A stretch of DNA of 31,389 nucleotides. Source: an uncultured Clostridia bacterium. Lineage in GTDB: Bacteria > Bacillota > Clostridia > Christensenellales > UBA1242. The DNA is taken from the NCBI GenBank assembly GCA_948439925.1, contig CAOJNR010000001.1:1-31389 (forward strand). The letters run 5' to 3'. The notes beneath the pieces were generated by a model. The model was not told the origin of the DNA. It searched no databases and saw nothing but the letters and a program-made list of their open reading frames with translations. The translations under genes and the position numbers were made by a program. Each line of letters opens with the position of its first letter. Position 1 is the first letter of the stretch. Shown here piece by piece: positions 14,834 through 23,124 of this stretch.

Positions 14834-15031
14834 ATGGCAGAGAAAAAACAAAAAATGCTTAAAGTTACTTGGGTAAAAAGTGCCATCGGCTACAACAAAA
14901 AGCAAGCCCTTATCATTGAAGCTCTTGGACTTAAAAAACTTAACCAAACAAAAGTCCTTCCTGACAACGATGCTATTCGTGGAAGTTTATTCCATGTTAA
15001 GCACCTCGTTAAAGTGGAAGAAGTGAAGTAG
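14834..15031 (+). CDS. rpmD: 50S ribosomal protein L30
   Basis: The 65-aa protein has LKVTWVKSAIGYNKKQ, the ALGLKKLNQTKVLPDN motif and a LFHVKHLVKVEE end, as in bacterial L30. GGAAAGGAGAAG precedes the ATG. Its presence argues for Bacillota-like rather than cyanobacterial lineages, which lack L30. Confidence 0.95.
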   Translation: MAEKKQKMLKVTWVKSAIGYNKKQALIIEALGLKKLNQTKVLPDNDAIRGSLFHVKHLVKVEEVK

Positions 15032-15040
15032 GAGGGTCAA

Positions 15041-15487
15041 ATGGAATTAAATAACATGAAACCAGCTGTTGGCGCTACAACTAAGAAAGTTAGAGTTGGT
15101 AGAGGCATAGGCAGTGGAATCGGAAAAACAAGCGGAAAGGGTCATAAAGGACAAAACGCTAGAAGTGGCGGTGGAGTTAGACCTGGTTTCGAAGGTGGAA
15201 ACATCCCTCTTATCAGAAAAATCCCAATGAGAGGATTCAATAACAAAAATTTCAGAAAGAACTATTCTTGCATCAATGTTGGCGAACTTGAATGCTTTGA
15301 AGCAAACACAGTTATCACAGAGGAACTCCTCTATGAAACAAGATTTGTTGGCAAGCGCGCACCTTATGGACTTAAAGTTCTTGGTGATGGCGAGCTTACA
15401 AAACCACTCACAATCAAGGCAAGCAAAGTTACTAAACAAGCAAGAGAAAAAATCGAAAAAGTTGGCGGAAAGATTGAGGAGATTTAA
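15041..15487 (+). CDS. rplO: 50S ribosomal protein L15
   Basis: The 148-aa protein has the Gly-rich N-terminus (GRGIGSGIGKTSGKGHKGQNARSG region), GFEGGNIPLIRKIPMRGFNN, and the C-terminal KASKVTKQAREKIEKVGG. L15 bridges 23S domains in late 50S assembly. It ends 4 nt before secY. Confidence 0.97.
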   Translation: MELNNMKPAVGATTKKVRVGRGIGSGIGKTSGKGHKGQNARSGGGVRPGFEGGNIPLIRKIPMRGFNNKNFRKNYSCINVGELECFEANTVITEELLYETRFVGKRAPYGLKVLGDGELTKPLTIKASKVTKQAREKIEKVGGKIEEI

Positions 15488-15491
15488 TTAA

Positions 15492-16796
15492 ATGTTCAAA
15501 ACAATAGCAAACGCATTCAAAATCAAAGACATTAGGAAAAAGATTTTGCTTACTCTTCTTCTTCTCTTCATTTACCGACTTGGTTGCTGGTTGCCAGCCG
15601 TTGGCTTTGACGCATCCTCAATCATGGCGAATGAAGGGAACAATGTGGGCTTTTTCAGCCTCATGAATATGGTCAGTGGTGGTGCGCTCCAAAACTGCTC
15701 AGTGCTTGCACTCGGCGTTGCGCCTTATATCACTGCGTCAATCGTTATACAACTTTTGACGGTTGCCATACCAAAGCTTGAACAACTTTCAAAGCAAGGT
15801 GAAGACGGCAGACGCAAAATCAATCTATACACAAGAATCGCAGCACTTGTTCTTGCAATCGCGCAAGCGGTGGGAATTGTTGTTGCATATTCAAGCAGTA
15901 TTGATGTCAATGCACTTCCTGTTGGAACTCCAACATGGCTTATCGGAATGGGAATTGTTCTCATCCTCGTTGCTGGTGCAATGTTTACAGTTTGGATTGG
16001 TGAAAGAATCACTGACCTCGGCGTTGGAAACGGAATGAGTTTGCTTATTTTCGTTGGTATTCTCTCATCTGCTGGCGTTTCATTCCGTCAGGCAATCGTG
16101 AACACTGCTCAGGATATCACAAACCTTTGGTATATTGTGCTTTTCCTTGTTGCAGTTATTGCAATCTTCGCTCTCATCGTTTTCGTTGACGGCGGAGAAA
16201 GACGCGTTAATGTTCAATACGCAAAACAAATCAAGGGCAGAAAGATGTATGGTGGACAAAGCACCTACATTCCAATAAGAGTGAACGGAACTGGTGTTAT
16301 TCCAATCATCTTCGCATCAGCCCTTATCACATTCCCACAACTTATTATATCAATGTTTTGGCCAAATTCTTCGGCTTACGCATGGTATAGCAAGTGGCTG
16401 GGCAGTGGCTCTTGGGTTTACATTGTGCTTACTGCTGTGCTTATCCTTCTCTTTGCATTCTTCTATGCAAAACTTATGTTCGACCCAGACGACATTAGCA
16501 AGAGAATACAACAGCAAGGCGGATTTATTCCAGGCATACGTGCAGGTAAACCAACAGCCGACTACTTGAGAAAAATTTCAAACAGAATAACACTCTTCGG
16601 AGCGATATTCTTGGCAGTTATCGCACTTATTCCATCACTTGCTTTCAAGGCAATTGGTGACGCGACATCTGCGGGTATGCTTATCAACGCATTCAGTGCA
16701 ACAGGACTTATGATTGTGGTTTCAGTTGCTCTTGAACTTGATAAACAACTTGAAGCGCAAATGCTTATGAGAAACTATAAAGGTTTCTTGAATTAA
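15492..16796 (+). CDS. secY: Protein translocase subunit SecY
   Basis: The 434-aa inner-membrane channel has ten hydrophobic segments and the SecY signatures: IYRLGCWLPAVG near TM1, MVSGGALQNCSVLALGVAPYI in the plug region (GGAL), ERITDLGVGNGMSLLIF, and the FADPDDISKRIQQQGGFIPGIRAGKPT-type cytosolic loop. It forms SecYEG with SecE and SecG and takes proteins from SecA or ribosomes. It is the last gene of the spc block, 4 nt after rplO, followed by a folded spacer. Confidence 0.97.
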   Translation: MFKTIANAFKIKDIRKKILLTLLLLFIYRLGCWLPAVGFDASSIMANEGNNVGFFSLMNMVSGGALQNCSVLALGVAPYITASIVIQLLTVAIPKLEQLSKQGEDGRRKINLYTRIAALVLAIAQAVGIVVAYSSSIDVNALPVGTPTWLIGMGIVLILVAGAMFTVWIGERITDLGVGNGMSLLIFVGILSSAGVSFRQAIVNTAQDITNLWYIVLFLVAVIAIFALIVFVDGGERRVNVQYAKQIKGRKMYGGQSTYIPIRVNGTGVIPIIFASALITFPQLIISMFWPNSSAYAWYSKWLGSGSWVYIVLTAVLILLFAFFYAKLMFDPDDISKRIQQQGGFIPGIRAGKPTADYLRKISNRITLFGAIFLAVIALIPSLAFKAIGDATSAGMLINAFSATGLMIVVSVALELDKQLEAQMLMRNYKGFLN

Positions 16797-16841
16797 GGTT
16801 AGGCAAAAGGCAAGGGCAACCTTGCCAGCCAATATGACCTT
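16795..16841 (+). promoter_or_regulatory. Nested stem-loop after secY
   Basis: Outer AAGGT/ACCTT, middle GGC/GCC and inner GGCAAGG/CCTTGCC stems nest around a GCAA tetraloop (16809-16826). There is no T tract, so it is not a standard terminator. It may be an mRNA processing or stability element separating secY from the genes after it. Confidence 0.45.
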
Positions 16842-16859
16842 GGTTAATACGGAGGGATT

Positions 16860-17210
16860 ATGGATGAAAGAATAAAGTTTGGAAACGGAAAGCAAGTTCT
16901 TGAAAGAATTGAAAAAGATAGGCTTTCTGGAGCAAGCAAAAAAAGCTATGAAAACTATGTGGTTTTAGTTGAAAATCCAAACAATAAATTTGAAGTTGGT
17001 GTAAACAACGCTGATGATGTTGTGAAATCATTCGAAGAAAAAGGTGCGCTTAAAGGTGAGACTGAAACAGTTGTTCGATTGGTTGAGTCTTCTGTTGCAA
17101 AAGCCAATGGAAAACTTCCACCAATTTTCGTCAATAAGAATGGAAGGGAAATAGTAGACATTAAAGCTCTTATTGCACATATAGAGCAACCTTTTGAAAG
17201 CGAAGAATAA
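16860..17210 (+). CDS. Hypothetical protein between secY and adk
   Basis: This 116-aa protein is acidic and Cys-free, has no membrane segment, and shows mixed alpha/beta character (strands near ENYVVLVE and FEVGV, helix at the end). A GGAGG lies just before its ATG. I do not recognise it. In most Bacillota secY is followed directly by adk, so this is an insertion into the superoperon, flanked on both sides by structured spacers (16795-16841 and 17226-17310). Confidence 0.6.
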   Translation: MDERIKFGNGKQVLERIEKDRLSGASKKSYENYVVLVENPNNKFEVGVNNADDVVKSFEEKGALKGETETVVRLVESSVAKANGKLPPIFVNKNGREIVDIKALIAHIEQPFESEE

Positions 17211-17340
17211 TAACTTCAAACTCTAATGCTAGAAATAGCAAATACATAGAGCTCGACTTTTCTTCAAGTCGTTAAACATGGGGAGTGTTACAGCGGTAAA
17301 CCTATTTAATGCGGGTTTTAAAATAAGACATTAAAAAACA
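17211..17340 (+). promoter_or_regulatory. Structured spacer upstream of adk
   Basis: Two clear hairpins are TGCTA-GAAA-TAGCA with a GNRA tetraloop (17228-17241) and CGACTT-TTCTTC-AAGTCG (17253-17270). A weaker AAACC/GGTTT pairing follows (about 17300-17317). No promoter stands out. It may be a leader controlling adk and map, or an mRNA processing region. Confidence 0.4.
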
Positions 17341-17352
17341 GGAGGACAATTT

Positions 17353-17979
17353 ATGAAACTTATCCTTTTAGGAGCAGCAGGAAGTGGCAAAGGCACTCTT
17401 GCAAAGAAAATCACTCGTGATTTTGGAATTCCACAACTTTCAATGGGGGATATGCTCAGAGATATTGCCAGCAGTGGAAGCGAACTTGGCAAAAAGATTG
17501 GCGAATATCAAAACAAAGGAATTTTAGTTCCTAGTGACGTGGTTTTTGAGGTTTTAAAGGAAAGACTTTCTCAAAAAGATTGTGAAAATGGATACATCCT
17601 TGACGGTTTCCCACGCACAATCGACCAAGCACATCTTCTTGCAAAAGTGACAGAAGTTGATGCTGTTATCAGTGTTGAACTTGCTTTTGACGAAATTGAA
17701 AGAAGATTGGCTGCAAGAAGAACTTGTCCAAAATGCGGAGATATTGACAATGCAAACTATGAAGGTTTCACAGGAAATTGCAGAAAGTGTCAAACTCCAT
17801 TGTTTCAGCGCGATGACGATAAACCTGAGGCAATAAGAACTCGTCTGGAAGTTTATAAACAGAACATAACACCACTTATAAACTTCTACGGTGATAGGCT
17901 GTTCAAAGTTTCATCAGCTGGTTCGCCAGATGAAACATACAAGCCTGTTTATGACTTTTTGAAGACGTTGGAGGCATAA
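17353..17979 (+). CDS. adk: Adenylate kinase
   Basis: Adk interconverts ATP + AMP and 2 ADP. The 208-aa protein has the P-loop GAAGSGKGT (residues 7-15), the AMP-binding SMGDMLRD and GFPRT segments, and a LID domain with a four-Cys zinc site (CPKC and CRKC) followed by QRDDDKPE. This is the long zinc-LID form usual in Gram-positive bacteria. AGGAGG precedes the ATG. Confidence 0.97.
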   Translation: MKLILLGAAGSGKGTLAKKITRDFGIPQLSMGDMLRDIASSGSELGKKIGEYQNKGILVPSDVVFEVLKERLSQKDCENGYILDGFPRTIDQAHLLAKVTEVDAVISVELAFDEIERRLAARRTCPKCGDIDNANYEGFTGNCRKCQTPLFQRDDDKPEAIRTRLEVYKQNITPLINFYGDRLFKVSSAGSPDETYKPVYDFLKTLEA

Positions 17980-17981
17980 TC

Positions 17982-18725
17982 TTGAACAAGATGAACCCCG
18001 CAGAAATTGTCTTGATGCGAAAGGCTGGACAAATTACCCGTGATGCGTTAAATTACATTGAAACGCTGATAAGACCAGGTATTTCCACCTTAGAACTTGA
18101 CAAATGCGCCAAAAAGTTTATAATAGATAGTGGTGCAACCCCATCATTTTTGGGATATGAAGGTTTTCCTGCCTCAATTTGCGCTTCACCAAACGATATG
18201 GTGGTGCATGGGATACCTTCTGCTGATATCATTCTCAAAGAGGGCGATATCATCAGCATTGACCTTGGAGTTATTTATAAAGGTTACAATGGTGACGCAG
18301 CGCGAACTTTTCCTGTGGGAAAGATAACACCTGCAAAACAAAGGCTTATTGATGTGACACGCGAGTGTTTCTTCGAAGGAGTCAAAAATCTCAAAGTGGG
18401 GCATAGATTGGGAGAAATGAGTTATGCCATTCAAGAGCATGCTGAGAAAAATGGTTACTCAGTTGTGCGCGAGCTTGTTGGTCACGGAATCGGCAAGAAG
18501 ATGCATGAGCCACCGAATGTTCCCAATTACGGCAAGGTGACTGATGGTCCGCTTGTCACAGAGAATGCTTGCATTGCGATTGAGCCAATGATTAACATGG
18601 GCAAGCGCAATATATGGCTTCTTGAAGACGGCTGGGGAATTGTCACCCAAGACGGATTGCCATCTGCTCACTATGAAAACACCGTTCTTATCACTAAGGA
18701 CGGAGTTGAAATTCTGACATTATAA
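17982..18725 (+). CDS. map: Type I methionine aminopeptidase
   Basis: Map removes the initiator Met from new proteins. The 247-aa protein has all five metal ligands: Asp in ISIDLGV, Asp in GYNGDAART, His in GHGIGKKMHEP, Glu in IAIEPMI and Glu in AHYENTVLI, plus the substrate His in VVHGIPS. It begins with TTG 17982, 2 nt after adk; GGAGG (17970-17974) is well spaced for that start and too far from the ATG at 17991. Confidence 0.96.
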   Translation: MNKMNPAEIVLMRKAGQITRDALNYIETLIRPGISTLELDKCAKKFIIDSGATPSFLGYEGFPASICASPNDMVVHGIPSADIILKEGDIISIDLGVIYKGYNGDAARTFPVGKITPAKQRLIDVTRECFFEGVKNLKVGHRLGEMSYAIQEHAEKNGYSVVRELVGHGIGKKMHEPPNVPNYGKVTDGPLVTENACIAIEPMINMGKRNIWLLEDGWGIVTQDGLPSAHYENTVLITKDGVEILTL

Positions 18726-18736
18726 GTGAGGAACTT

Positions 18737-19012
18737 ATGGGTATTGGAAATGTAGTGATTGCACTTGCTGGCAAAGAAAAAGGTCAAATATATGTTATTG
18801 TTGATAAAGATGATAAATTTGTATATTTGGCTGATGGAAAAAGACTTTTGGCAAGTAAGCCAAAAAAGAAGAGTTATAAACACGTGAGGCTGTTTGGCTC
18901 TGAAAGCTTGACGGAAACCGAGGTTAAAGACTTAAACCCTCGCGTCAATGCAAAAATAAGAAAATTTTTAAGCGAAAAAAGGAGTGAGTATGTCGAAAGA
19001 AGATGTGATTGA
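18737..19012 (+). CDS. KOW domain RNA-binding protein (L14e-like)
   Basis: This 91-aa protein begins IGNVVIALAGKEKGQIYVIVD, a KOW motif as in archaeal L14e. Clostridia often have such a KOW gene between map and infA, where this one lies. A basic segment (KPKKKSYKHVRLF) would bind RNA. Its 3' end overlaps infA by 23 nt. It is probably ribosome-associated; the function is not established. Confidence 0.8.
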   Translation: MGIGNVVIALAGKEKGQIYVIVDKDDKFVYLADGKRLLASKPKKKSYKHVRLFGSESLTETEVKDLNPRVNAKIRKFLSEKRSEYVERRCD

Positions 19013-19211
19013 ATTTGAAGGCGTGGTTGAGGAAGTTCTTCCAAACACAACATTTAGAGTTCGTCTTTCAAACGGGCATATAATCACAACCTATATCTCT
19101 GGAAAGTTGCGCAAAAATTATATCAAAGTGCTTGAAGGGGATAAAGTTAAAGTCGAGATGAGCCCTTATGACCTTTCTAAGGGCAGAATAACTTGGAGAG
19201 AAAAGGGCTAA
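18990..19211 (+). CDS. infA: Translation initiation factor IF-1
   Basis: The 73-aa OB-fold protein has SKEDVIEFEGVVEEVLPN, FRVRLSNGHIITTYISGKLRKNYI (in two strands) and GDKVKVEMSPYDLSKGRI, matching IF-1 throughout. It blocks the A site during initiation. ATG 18990 is chosen over GTG 18984 because GGAG sits 5 nt before the ATG. Confidence 0.97.
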   Translation: MSKEDVIEFEGVVEEVLPNTTFRVRLSNGHIITTYISGKLRKNYIKVLEGDKVKVEMSPYDLSKGRITWREKG

Positions 19212-19222
19212 AAGGAGACAAT

Positions 19223-19339
19223 ATGAAAGTTAGAGCATCTGTTAAGCCAATTTGTGATAAGTGCAGAGTTATTAAGAGAGATGGTAAAGTTATGGTCATC
19301 TGCTCAAAGAGCGCTAAGCACAAACAAGTTCAAGGCTAA
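19223..19339 (+). CDS. rpmJ: 50S ribosomal protein L36
   Basis: A 38-aa zinc protein: MKVRASVKPICDKCRVIKR, then MVICSKSAKHKQVQG. The ligands are the CDKC pair, a third Cys and the late His. It has one more residue between the third Cys and the His than the usual 37-aa form. AAAGGAG precedes the ATG. Confidence 0.95.
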   Translation: MKVRASVKPICDKCRVIKRDGKVMVICSKSAKHKQVQG

Positions 19340-19366
19340 AAAAATTAAAATTGGAGGAATTTGTAA

Positions 19367-19744
19367 ATGGCAAGAATTGCTGGTGTGGATTTACCTAGGG
19401 AAAAAAGACTGGAACTTGGTCTTACCTATATTTATGGTATTGGTAGGGTAACATCCAACAAAATTTGTGAAGCAACAGGCGTTAGTGCAGACATTCGCGT
19501 TAAGGATTTGTCTGATGACCAGGTTGCTAAACTTCGTAACTATATCGAACATAATGTCATTGTGGAAGGTGAACTTCGCAAAAAAGTCGACATGGACATT
19601 AAAAAACTCAATGAAATGGGTTGCTTCCGTGGCATTCGTCACAGAAAAGGTCTTCCAGTGAGAGGACAAAACACTAGGAACAACGCTAGAACCAGAAAAG
19701 GTCCTAAGAAAGTTGTTGCTGGAAGTTCTAAGAAAGGCAAATAA
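19367..19744 (+). CDS. rpsM: 30S ribosomal protein S13
   Basis: The 125-aa protein starts ARIAGVDLPREKRLELGLTYIYGIG and ends with RGQNTRNNARTRKGPKK, both diagnostic of S13, which contacts the P-site tRNA and the B1 intersubunit bridges from the 30S head. It is the first gene of the alpha block. GGAGG precedes the ATG. Confidence 0.98.
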   Translation: MARIAGVDLPREKRLELGLTYIYGIGRVTSNKICEATGVSADIRVKDLSDDQVAKLRNYIEHNVIVEGELRKKVDMDIKKLNEMGCFRGIRHRKGLPVRGQNTRNNARTRKGPKKVVAGSSKKGK

Positions 19745-19756
19745 GAGGAGTAGGAA

Positions 19757-20161
19757 ATGGCTGTTAAGAAAACTGCAAAGAAAACAACAAAAACTAAGAA
19801 GAGAGTTAGTAAAAATATATCAGTTGGACAAGTTCATATCAAAACTTCTTTCAACAACACAAATGTTTGCTTCACTGACTGCGAAGGCAATGTTTTGTCT
19901 TGGTGCACTTCTGGTAAACTTGGCCTTAAAGGCTCAAAGAAAAGCACTCCATTTGCTGCACAATCATGTGTTGAAGACGCAGCGAAGATTGCAAAAGAAC
20001 ACGGTATTCAAAGCGTTGAAGTTTTTGTTAAAGGTCCTGGAAGCGGACGTGAACTCGCTATCAGATCACTTCAAAACTGCGAACTTAATGTTACAATGAT
20101 CAAGGACGTTTCGCCAATCGCTCATAACGGTTGCAGACCTCCTAAAACAAGAAGAGTATAA
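19757..20161 (+). CDS. rpsK: 30S ribosomal protein S11
   Basis: The 134-aa protein has VHIKTSFNNTNVCFTD, GLKGSKKSTPFAAQ, VKGPGSGRELAIRSL and the PIAHNGCRPPKTRRV end, the S11 platform-binding and isoaspartate-prone region. It holds about six Cys (for example NVCFTDCEG, SWCTSG), more than the usual one or two. A basic Lys/Thr N-terminal extension is present. Confidence 0.97.
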   Translation: MAVKKTAKKTTKTKKRVSKNISVGQVHIKTSFNNTNVCFTDCEGNVLSWCTSGKLGLKGSKKSTPFAAQSCVEDAAKIAKEHGIQSVEVFVKGPGSGRELAIRSLQNCELNVTMIKDVSPIAHNGCRPPKTRRV

Positions 20162-20175
20162 AAGGAGAAAGAATT

Positions 20176-20802
20176 ATGGCAAGAACTATTGAACCTGACT
20201 GCCGTCAATGCAGACGCGAAGGTTGCAAACTCTTTCTTAAAGGCGAGAGATGCACTTCTAAGAAATGTGCTATGGAAAGACGCCCAGTGATTCCTGGACA
20301 ACATGGCAATTCAAGAAGAAGAGTTACCTTCTCAGAATATGGCACACAACTTCGCGAAAAGCAAAAGGTTAAGAGAATGTATGGCGTTCTCGAAAAGCAA
20401 TTCAGAGATTACTATGAAGACGCTAAGAGAATGAAGGGTATCGTTGGTGAAAATATGCTTTCACTTATCGAAAGAAGACTTGACAACGTTGTTTACCGTA
20501 TGGGAATCGGCGCAAGCAGAAAGCAATGCCGTCAAATCGTAAACCACGGTCACATTGCTGTCAATGGCAAGAGAGTTGATATCGCTTCTTTCAGAGTTAA
20601 AGTTGGTGATGTTATTTCTGTTAGAGAAAACAAGCAAGAGCTTGAAGGATTTAAAGCACTTAAAGGCATGAAAGTTGTTATGCCAAAATGGCTTGAATTT
20701 GACACAAACGCACTCACTGGGAAAATTGTTGCACTTCCTAGCAGAGAAGATATCGACCCAGATATCAAAGAACAACTTATCGTCGAATTGTATTCGAGAT
20801 AA
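20176..20802 (+). CDS. rpsD: 30S ribosomal protein S4, zinc form
   Basis: The 208-aa protein has an N-terminal zinc site (CRQC, a nearby Cys, and CTSKKC) and an S4 RNA-binding domain with RRLDNVVYRMGIGASRKQCRQ and NHGHIAVNGKRVDI. S4 nucleates 30S assembly. In E. coli it represses the alpha operon; no matching pseudoknot is evident here. Confidence 0.97.
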   Translation: MARTIEPDCRQCRREGCKLFLKGERCTSKKCAMERRPVIPGQHGNSRRRVTFSEYGTQLREKQKVKRMYGVLEKQFRDYYEDAKRMKGIVGENMLSLIERRLDNVVYRMGIGASRKQCRQIVNHGHIAVNGKRVDIASFRVKVGDVISVRENKQELEGFKALKGMKVVMPKWLEFDTNALTGKIVALPSREDIDPDIKEQLIVELYSR

Positions 20803-20822
20803 TTTAGTGGAGGGACAAATAT

Positions 20823-21773
20823 ATGAATATGGAAAGACCAAAAATTTCTTGCGAAGAAAACAACAATGGAAGTTTTGCAAGATTTACAGTTGAACCTCTT
20901 GAAAAAGGATACGGAATCACTCTTGGAAACGCGATGAGAAGAACTCTTCTCTCAAACCTTCCAGGATGTGCCCCTATCGCAGTTAGAATCGCTGGCGTTG
21001 CTCACGAATTCTCAACTGTTAGAGGAGTGACAGAAGATGTTGTGGATATCATCCTCAACCTTAAATCATTGGCACTTAAATCAACAAACAAAGACAAGGA
21101 CTATGTGACTTATCTCCACCTTCGCAAAAATGGCGCTGGTGAAGTGACTGCAAAAGATTTTGAAACAAACAGTGAAATCGAAATCTTGAACCCAGACCTT
21201 CACATCTGCACTATGGACGACGGTGCTGTGCTTGACATGGATATCATGGTGGGCAACGGAAGAGGATATGTTCCAAACACAATCAATAAGACTAAGTTTG
21301 AAAACATTGACTTTATCGCTATGGACTCACTTTTCTCACCAGTTAAGAAAGTTAATTTCAATGTTGAAAGCACTCGTGTTGGTCAAAGCGTTAATTTTGA
21401 CAAGCTTGTGCTTGAAATTGAAACAAACGGCACAACTTCTGCAAGAGAAATTGTTGCACTTGCTGGAAAAATTATCATTGAACACATTGAAGTCTTTGTT
21501 GAACTTTGCGCTCAAATGAGCAATGTTGAAATTCTTGTTTCTCGTGAAGAAGATAAGCAAATCAAACTTATGGAACTTCCTATCGAAGAAATGGATCTTT
21601 CTGTTCGTTCTTATAACTGCTTAAAGAGGGCTGGTGTTAACACTATTGAAGACCTCACAAAGAAGTCAAGAGCCGATATGCTTAAAGTTAAAAACCTTGG
21701 AATCAAGAGTATTGACGAGGTTATCGCTAAACTTGAAAGTTACGGACTTTCACTTCGCAAAGATGAAGATTAA
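20823..21773 (+). CDS. rpoA: DNA-directed RNA polymerase subunit alpha
   Basis: The 316-aa protein has the complete N-terminal dimerisation domain (FTVEPLEKGYGITLGNAMRRTLLSNLPG) and a C-terminal domain with MDLSVRSYNCLKRAGVNTIEDL, which binds UP elements and activators, joined by an acidic linker. It assembles the beta and beta' subunits. AGTGGAGG lies shortly before the start. Confidence 0.98.
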   Translation: MNMERPKISCEENNNGSFARFTVEPLEKGYGITLGNAMRRTLLSNLPGCAPIAVRIAGVAHEFSTVRGVTEDVVDIILNLKSLALKSTNKDKDYVTYLHLRKNGAGEVTAKDFETNSEIEILNPDLHICTMDDGAVLDMDIMVGNGRGYVPNTINKTKFENIDFIAMDSLFSPVKKVNFNVESTRVGQSVNFDKLVLEIETNGTTSAREIVALAGKIIIEHIEVFVELCAQMSNVEILVSREEDKQIKLMELPIEEMDLSVRSYNCLKRAGVNTIEDLTKKSRADMLKVKNLGIKSIDEVIAKLESYGLSLRKDED

Positions 21774-21794
21774 ACTTTATTAAAGGAGAATATT

Positions 21795-22304
21795 ATGGCT
21801 AACGCAAAATTGGGAAGACCAAGCAAAGAAAAGAACGCCCTTTTGAGAGGACTTGTTTCTGACCTTCTTTGGTATGGCGAGATTGAAACAACAGAAGCAA
21901 GAGCAAAGTCAGTTAGAAGTGTGGCAGAAAAACTTTTGACCCTCGCTATCAACTCTTATGAAGATATCGTTAAAGTTGAAAAAGAAATCAAAGACGACAA
22001 GGGTGTTAAGGTTAAAACAACCGTTTCAAATGACGGACCTAAGAAACTCAATGCAAGAAGAAAAATTATGTCTTATGTGTATGACAGACAAGAACAAAGA
22101 AAGCCAAAAGAGTCTAAGGACGCATTTATGGCAAGAACTCAGGGTATCAATCACCCTCTTCTTGAAAAGATTTTCAATGTTTATGCTCCAAAATATGCAC
22201 AAAGAGCTAAGGAAGTTGGACAGGGTGGTGGTTACACAAGAATCATCAAACTTGGACAACGTCGTGGTGATGCATCTGAAATGGTTGTTATTAAATTGAT
22301 TTAA
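21795..22304 (+). CDS. rplQ: 50S ribosomal protein L17 with insertions
   Basis: The 169-aa protein starts with KLGRPSKEKNALLRGLVSDL, has ETTEARAKSVRSVAEKLLT, and ends GGGYTRIIKLGQRRGDASEMV, so it is L17. It is about 50 residues longer than the 120-aa Bacillus form: one insert around residues 55-78 and another around 95-120. L17 lies near the tunnel exit, so surface loops may be tolerated. It ends the superoperon at a terminator. Confidence 0.95.
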   Translation: MANAKLGRPSKEKNALLRGLVSDLLWYGEIETTEARAKSVRSVAEKLLTLAINSYEDIVKVEKEIKDDKGVKVKTTVSNDGPKKLNARRKIMSYVYDRQEQRKPKESKDAFMARTQGINHPLLEKIFNVYAPKYAQRAKEVGQGGGYTRIIKLGQRRGDASEMVVIKLI

Positions 22305-22309
22305 AGATA

Positions 22310-22340
22310 AAAAAAGAAGTTTTGTAGACTTCTTTTTTTG
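22310..22340 (+). terminator. Rho-independent terminator ending the superoperon
   Basis: AAAAAAGAAGT and ACTTCTTTTTTT pair around a 7-nt loop and end in a T tract, just after rplQ. Confidence 0.85.
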
Positions 22341-22411
22341 TTGTAAATATTTGATATTAAAATTGAAAATATTAAATTTTTGGAAAAGAAATGTAATAAA
22401 AAATATATTAT

Positions 22412-22440
22412 TTGACTTTGTTTGTTTTTATTTATATAAT
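22412..22440 (+). promoter_or_regulatory. Promoter of the NUDIX gene
   Basis: TTGACT, 17 nt, then a perfect TATAAT, about 20 nt before the start codon. The 5' UTR would be very short. Confidence 0.75.
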
Positions 22441-22460
22441 GTTTTTGATTGGAGGATATT

Positions 22461-23027
22461 TTGGGAAGTAAATCTAATAGTATAAACATAAAAAATAAAA
22501 ATTTCAGTTGTGAGGAAAATGTGGAAGAATGTTATGAAATTCTGTCAGAGAACTGCAAAATTTTATGGAGAGAAGACTTTGAAATTTCAAACCAAAAATA
22601 TACACAAGTGAGTGGATATATTTTTAATAGTCAAAGGCAATTATTGATAGTTAAAAATGGAAATATTTGGACTATTCCTGGCGGGCATCCAGAAAATAAT
22701 GAAACTTTTTTGCAAACTTTAAATCGTGAAATTATGGAAGAGGCGTGTGTAAAAATAAGTGATGCCCGATACATTGGTGCGGTTGAAGTTGTTGAAAAGG
22801 AAGAAAAATATTATCAGCTTCGTTTTGTTGCAAAAGTTTCAGAATTGTTGCCTTTTAAACAAGAGTGGGAAATAAGCGAAAGACTTTTTGTTGAATTGAA
22901 AGATTTAGACAAATATATTACATGGTGTCATGGAGAAACCTTCCAAAAACAGTTGAATTCTGCTTTAAAAATTATTGATAAAAAAACTAGTTTTTTTGCT
23001 GGGTTATCACCTGACAAGAAGGGCTAA
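22461..23027 (+). CDS. NUDIX hydrolase
   Basis: This 188-aa protein has a full NUDIX box: GGHPENNETF then REIMEEACV (Glu81, Arg89, Glu90, Glu93, Glu94), which binds Mg for cleaving nucleoside diphosphates linked to another moiety. An N-terminal domain of about 50 residues precedes the fold and may set specificity. TTG 22461 is chosen because GGAGG lies 5 nt upstream; an in-frame TTG at 22449 would overlap that site. The substrate is unknown. Confidence 0.82.
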   Translation: MGSKSNSINIKNKNFSCEENVEECYEILSENCKILWREDFEISNQKYTQVSGYIFNSQRQLLIVKNGNIWTIPGGHPENNETFLQTLNREIMEEACVKISDARYIGAVEVVEKEEKYYQLRFVAKVSELLPFKQEWEISERLFVELKDLDKYITWCHGETFQKQLNSALKIIDKKTSFFAGLSPDKKG

Positions 23028-23065
23028 GTTTTGACAAAAGTTGCAGGAATTATATGATAACATAA

Positions 23066-23095
23066 TTGACTCTTTGAAATCAAATTTTATACAAT
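23066..23095 (+). promoter_or_regulatory. Promoter of the 144-aa gene
   Basis: TTGACT, 18 nt, TACAAT. A second possible promoter lies just upstream (TTGACA at 23032 with TATGAT after 16 nt), so tandem starts are possible. Confidence 0.55.
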
Positions 23096-23124
23096 AATAT
23101 TGTGTTAAAAAGTTAGGAGAAATT

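Noticed and set aside
16795..16841. Terminator after secY
   Set aside because: The stem is strong but no T tract follows, and downstream superoperon genes lack a new promoter.
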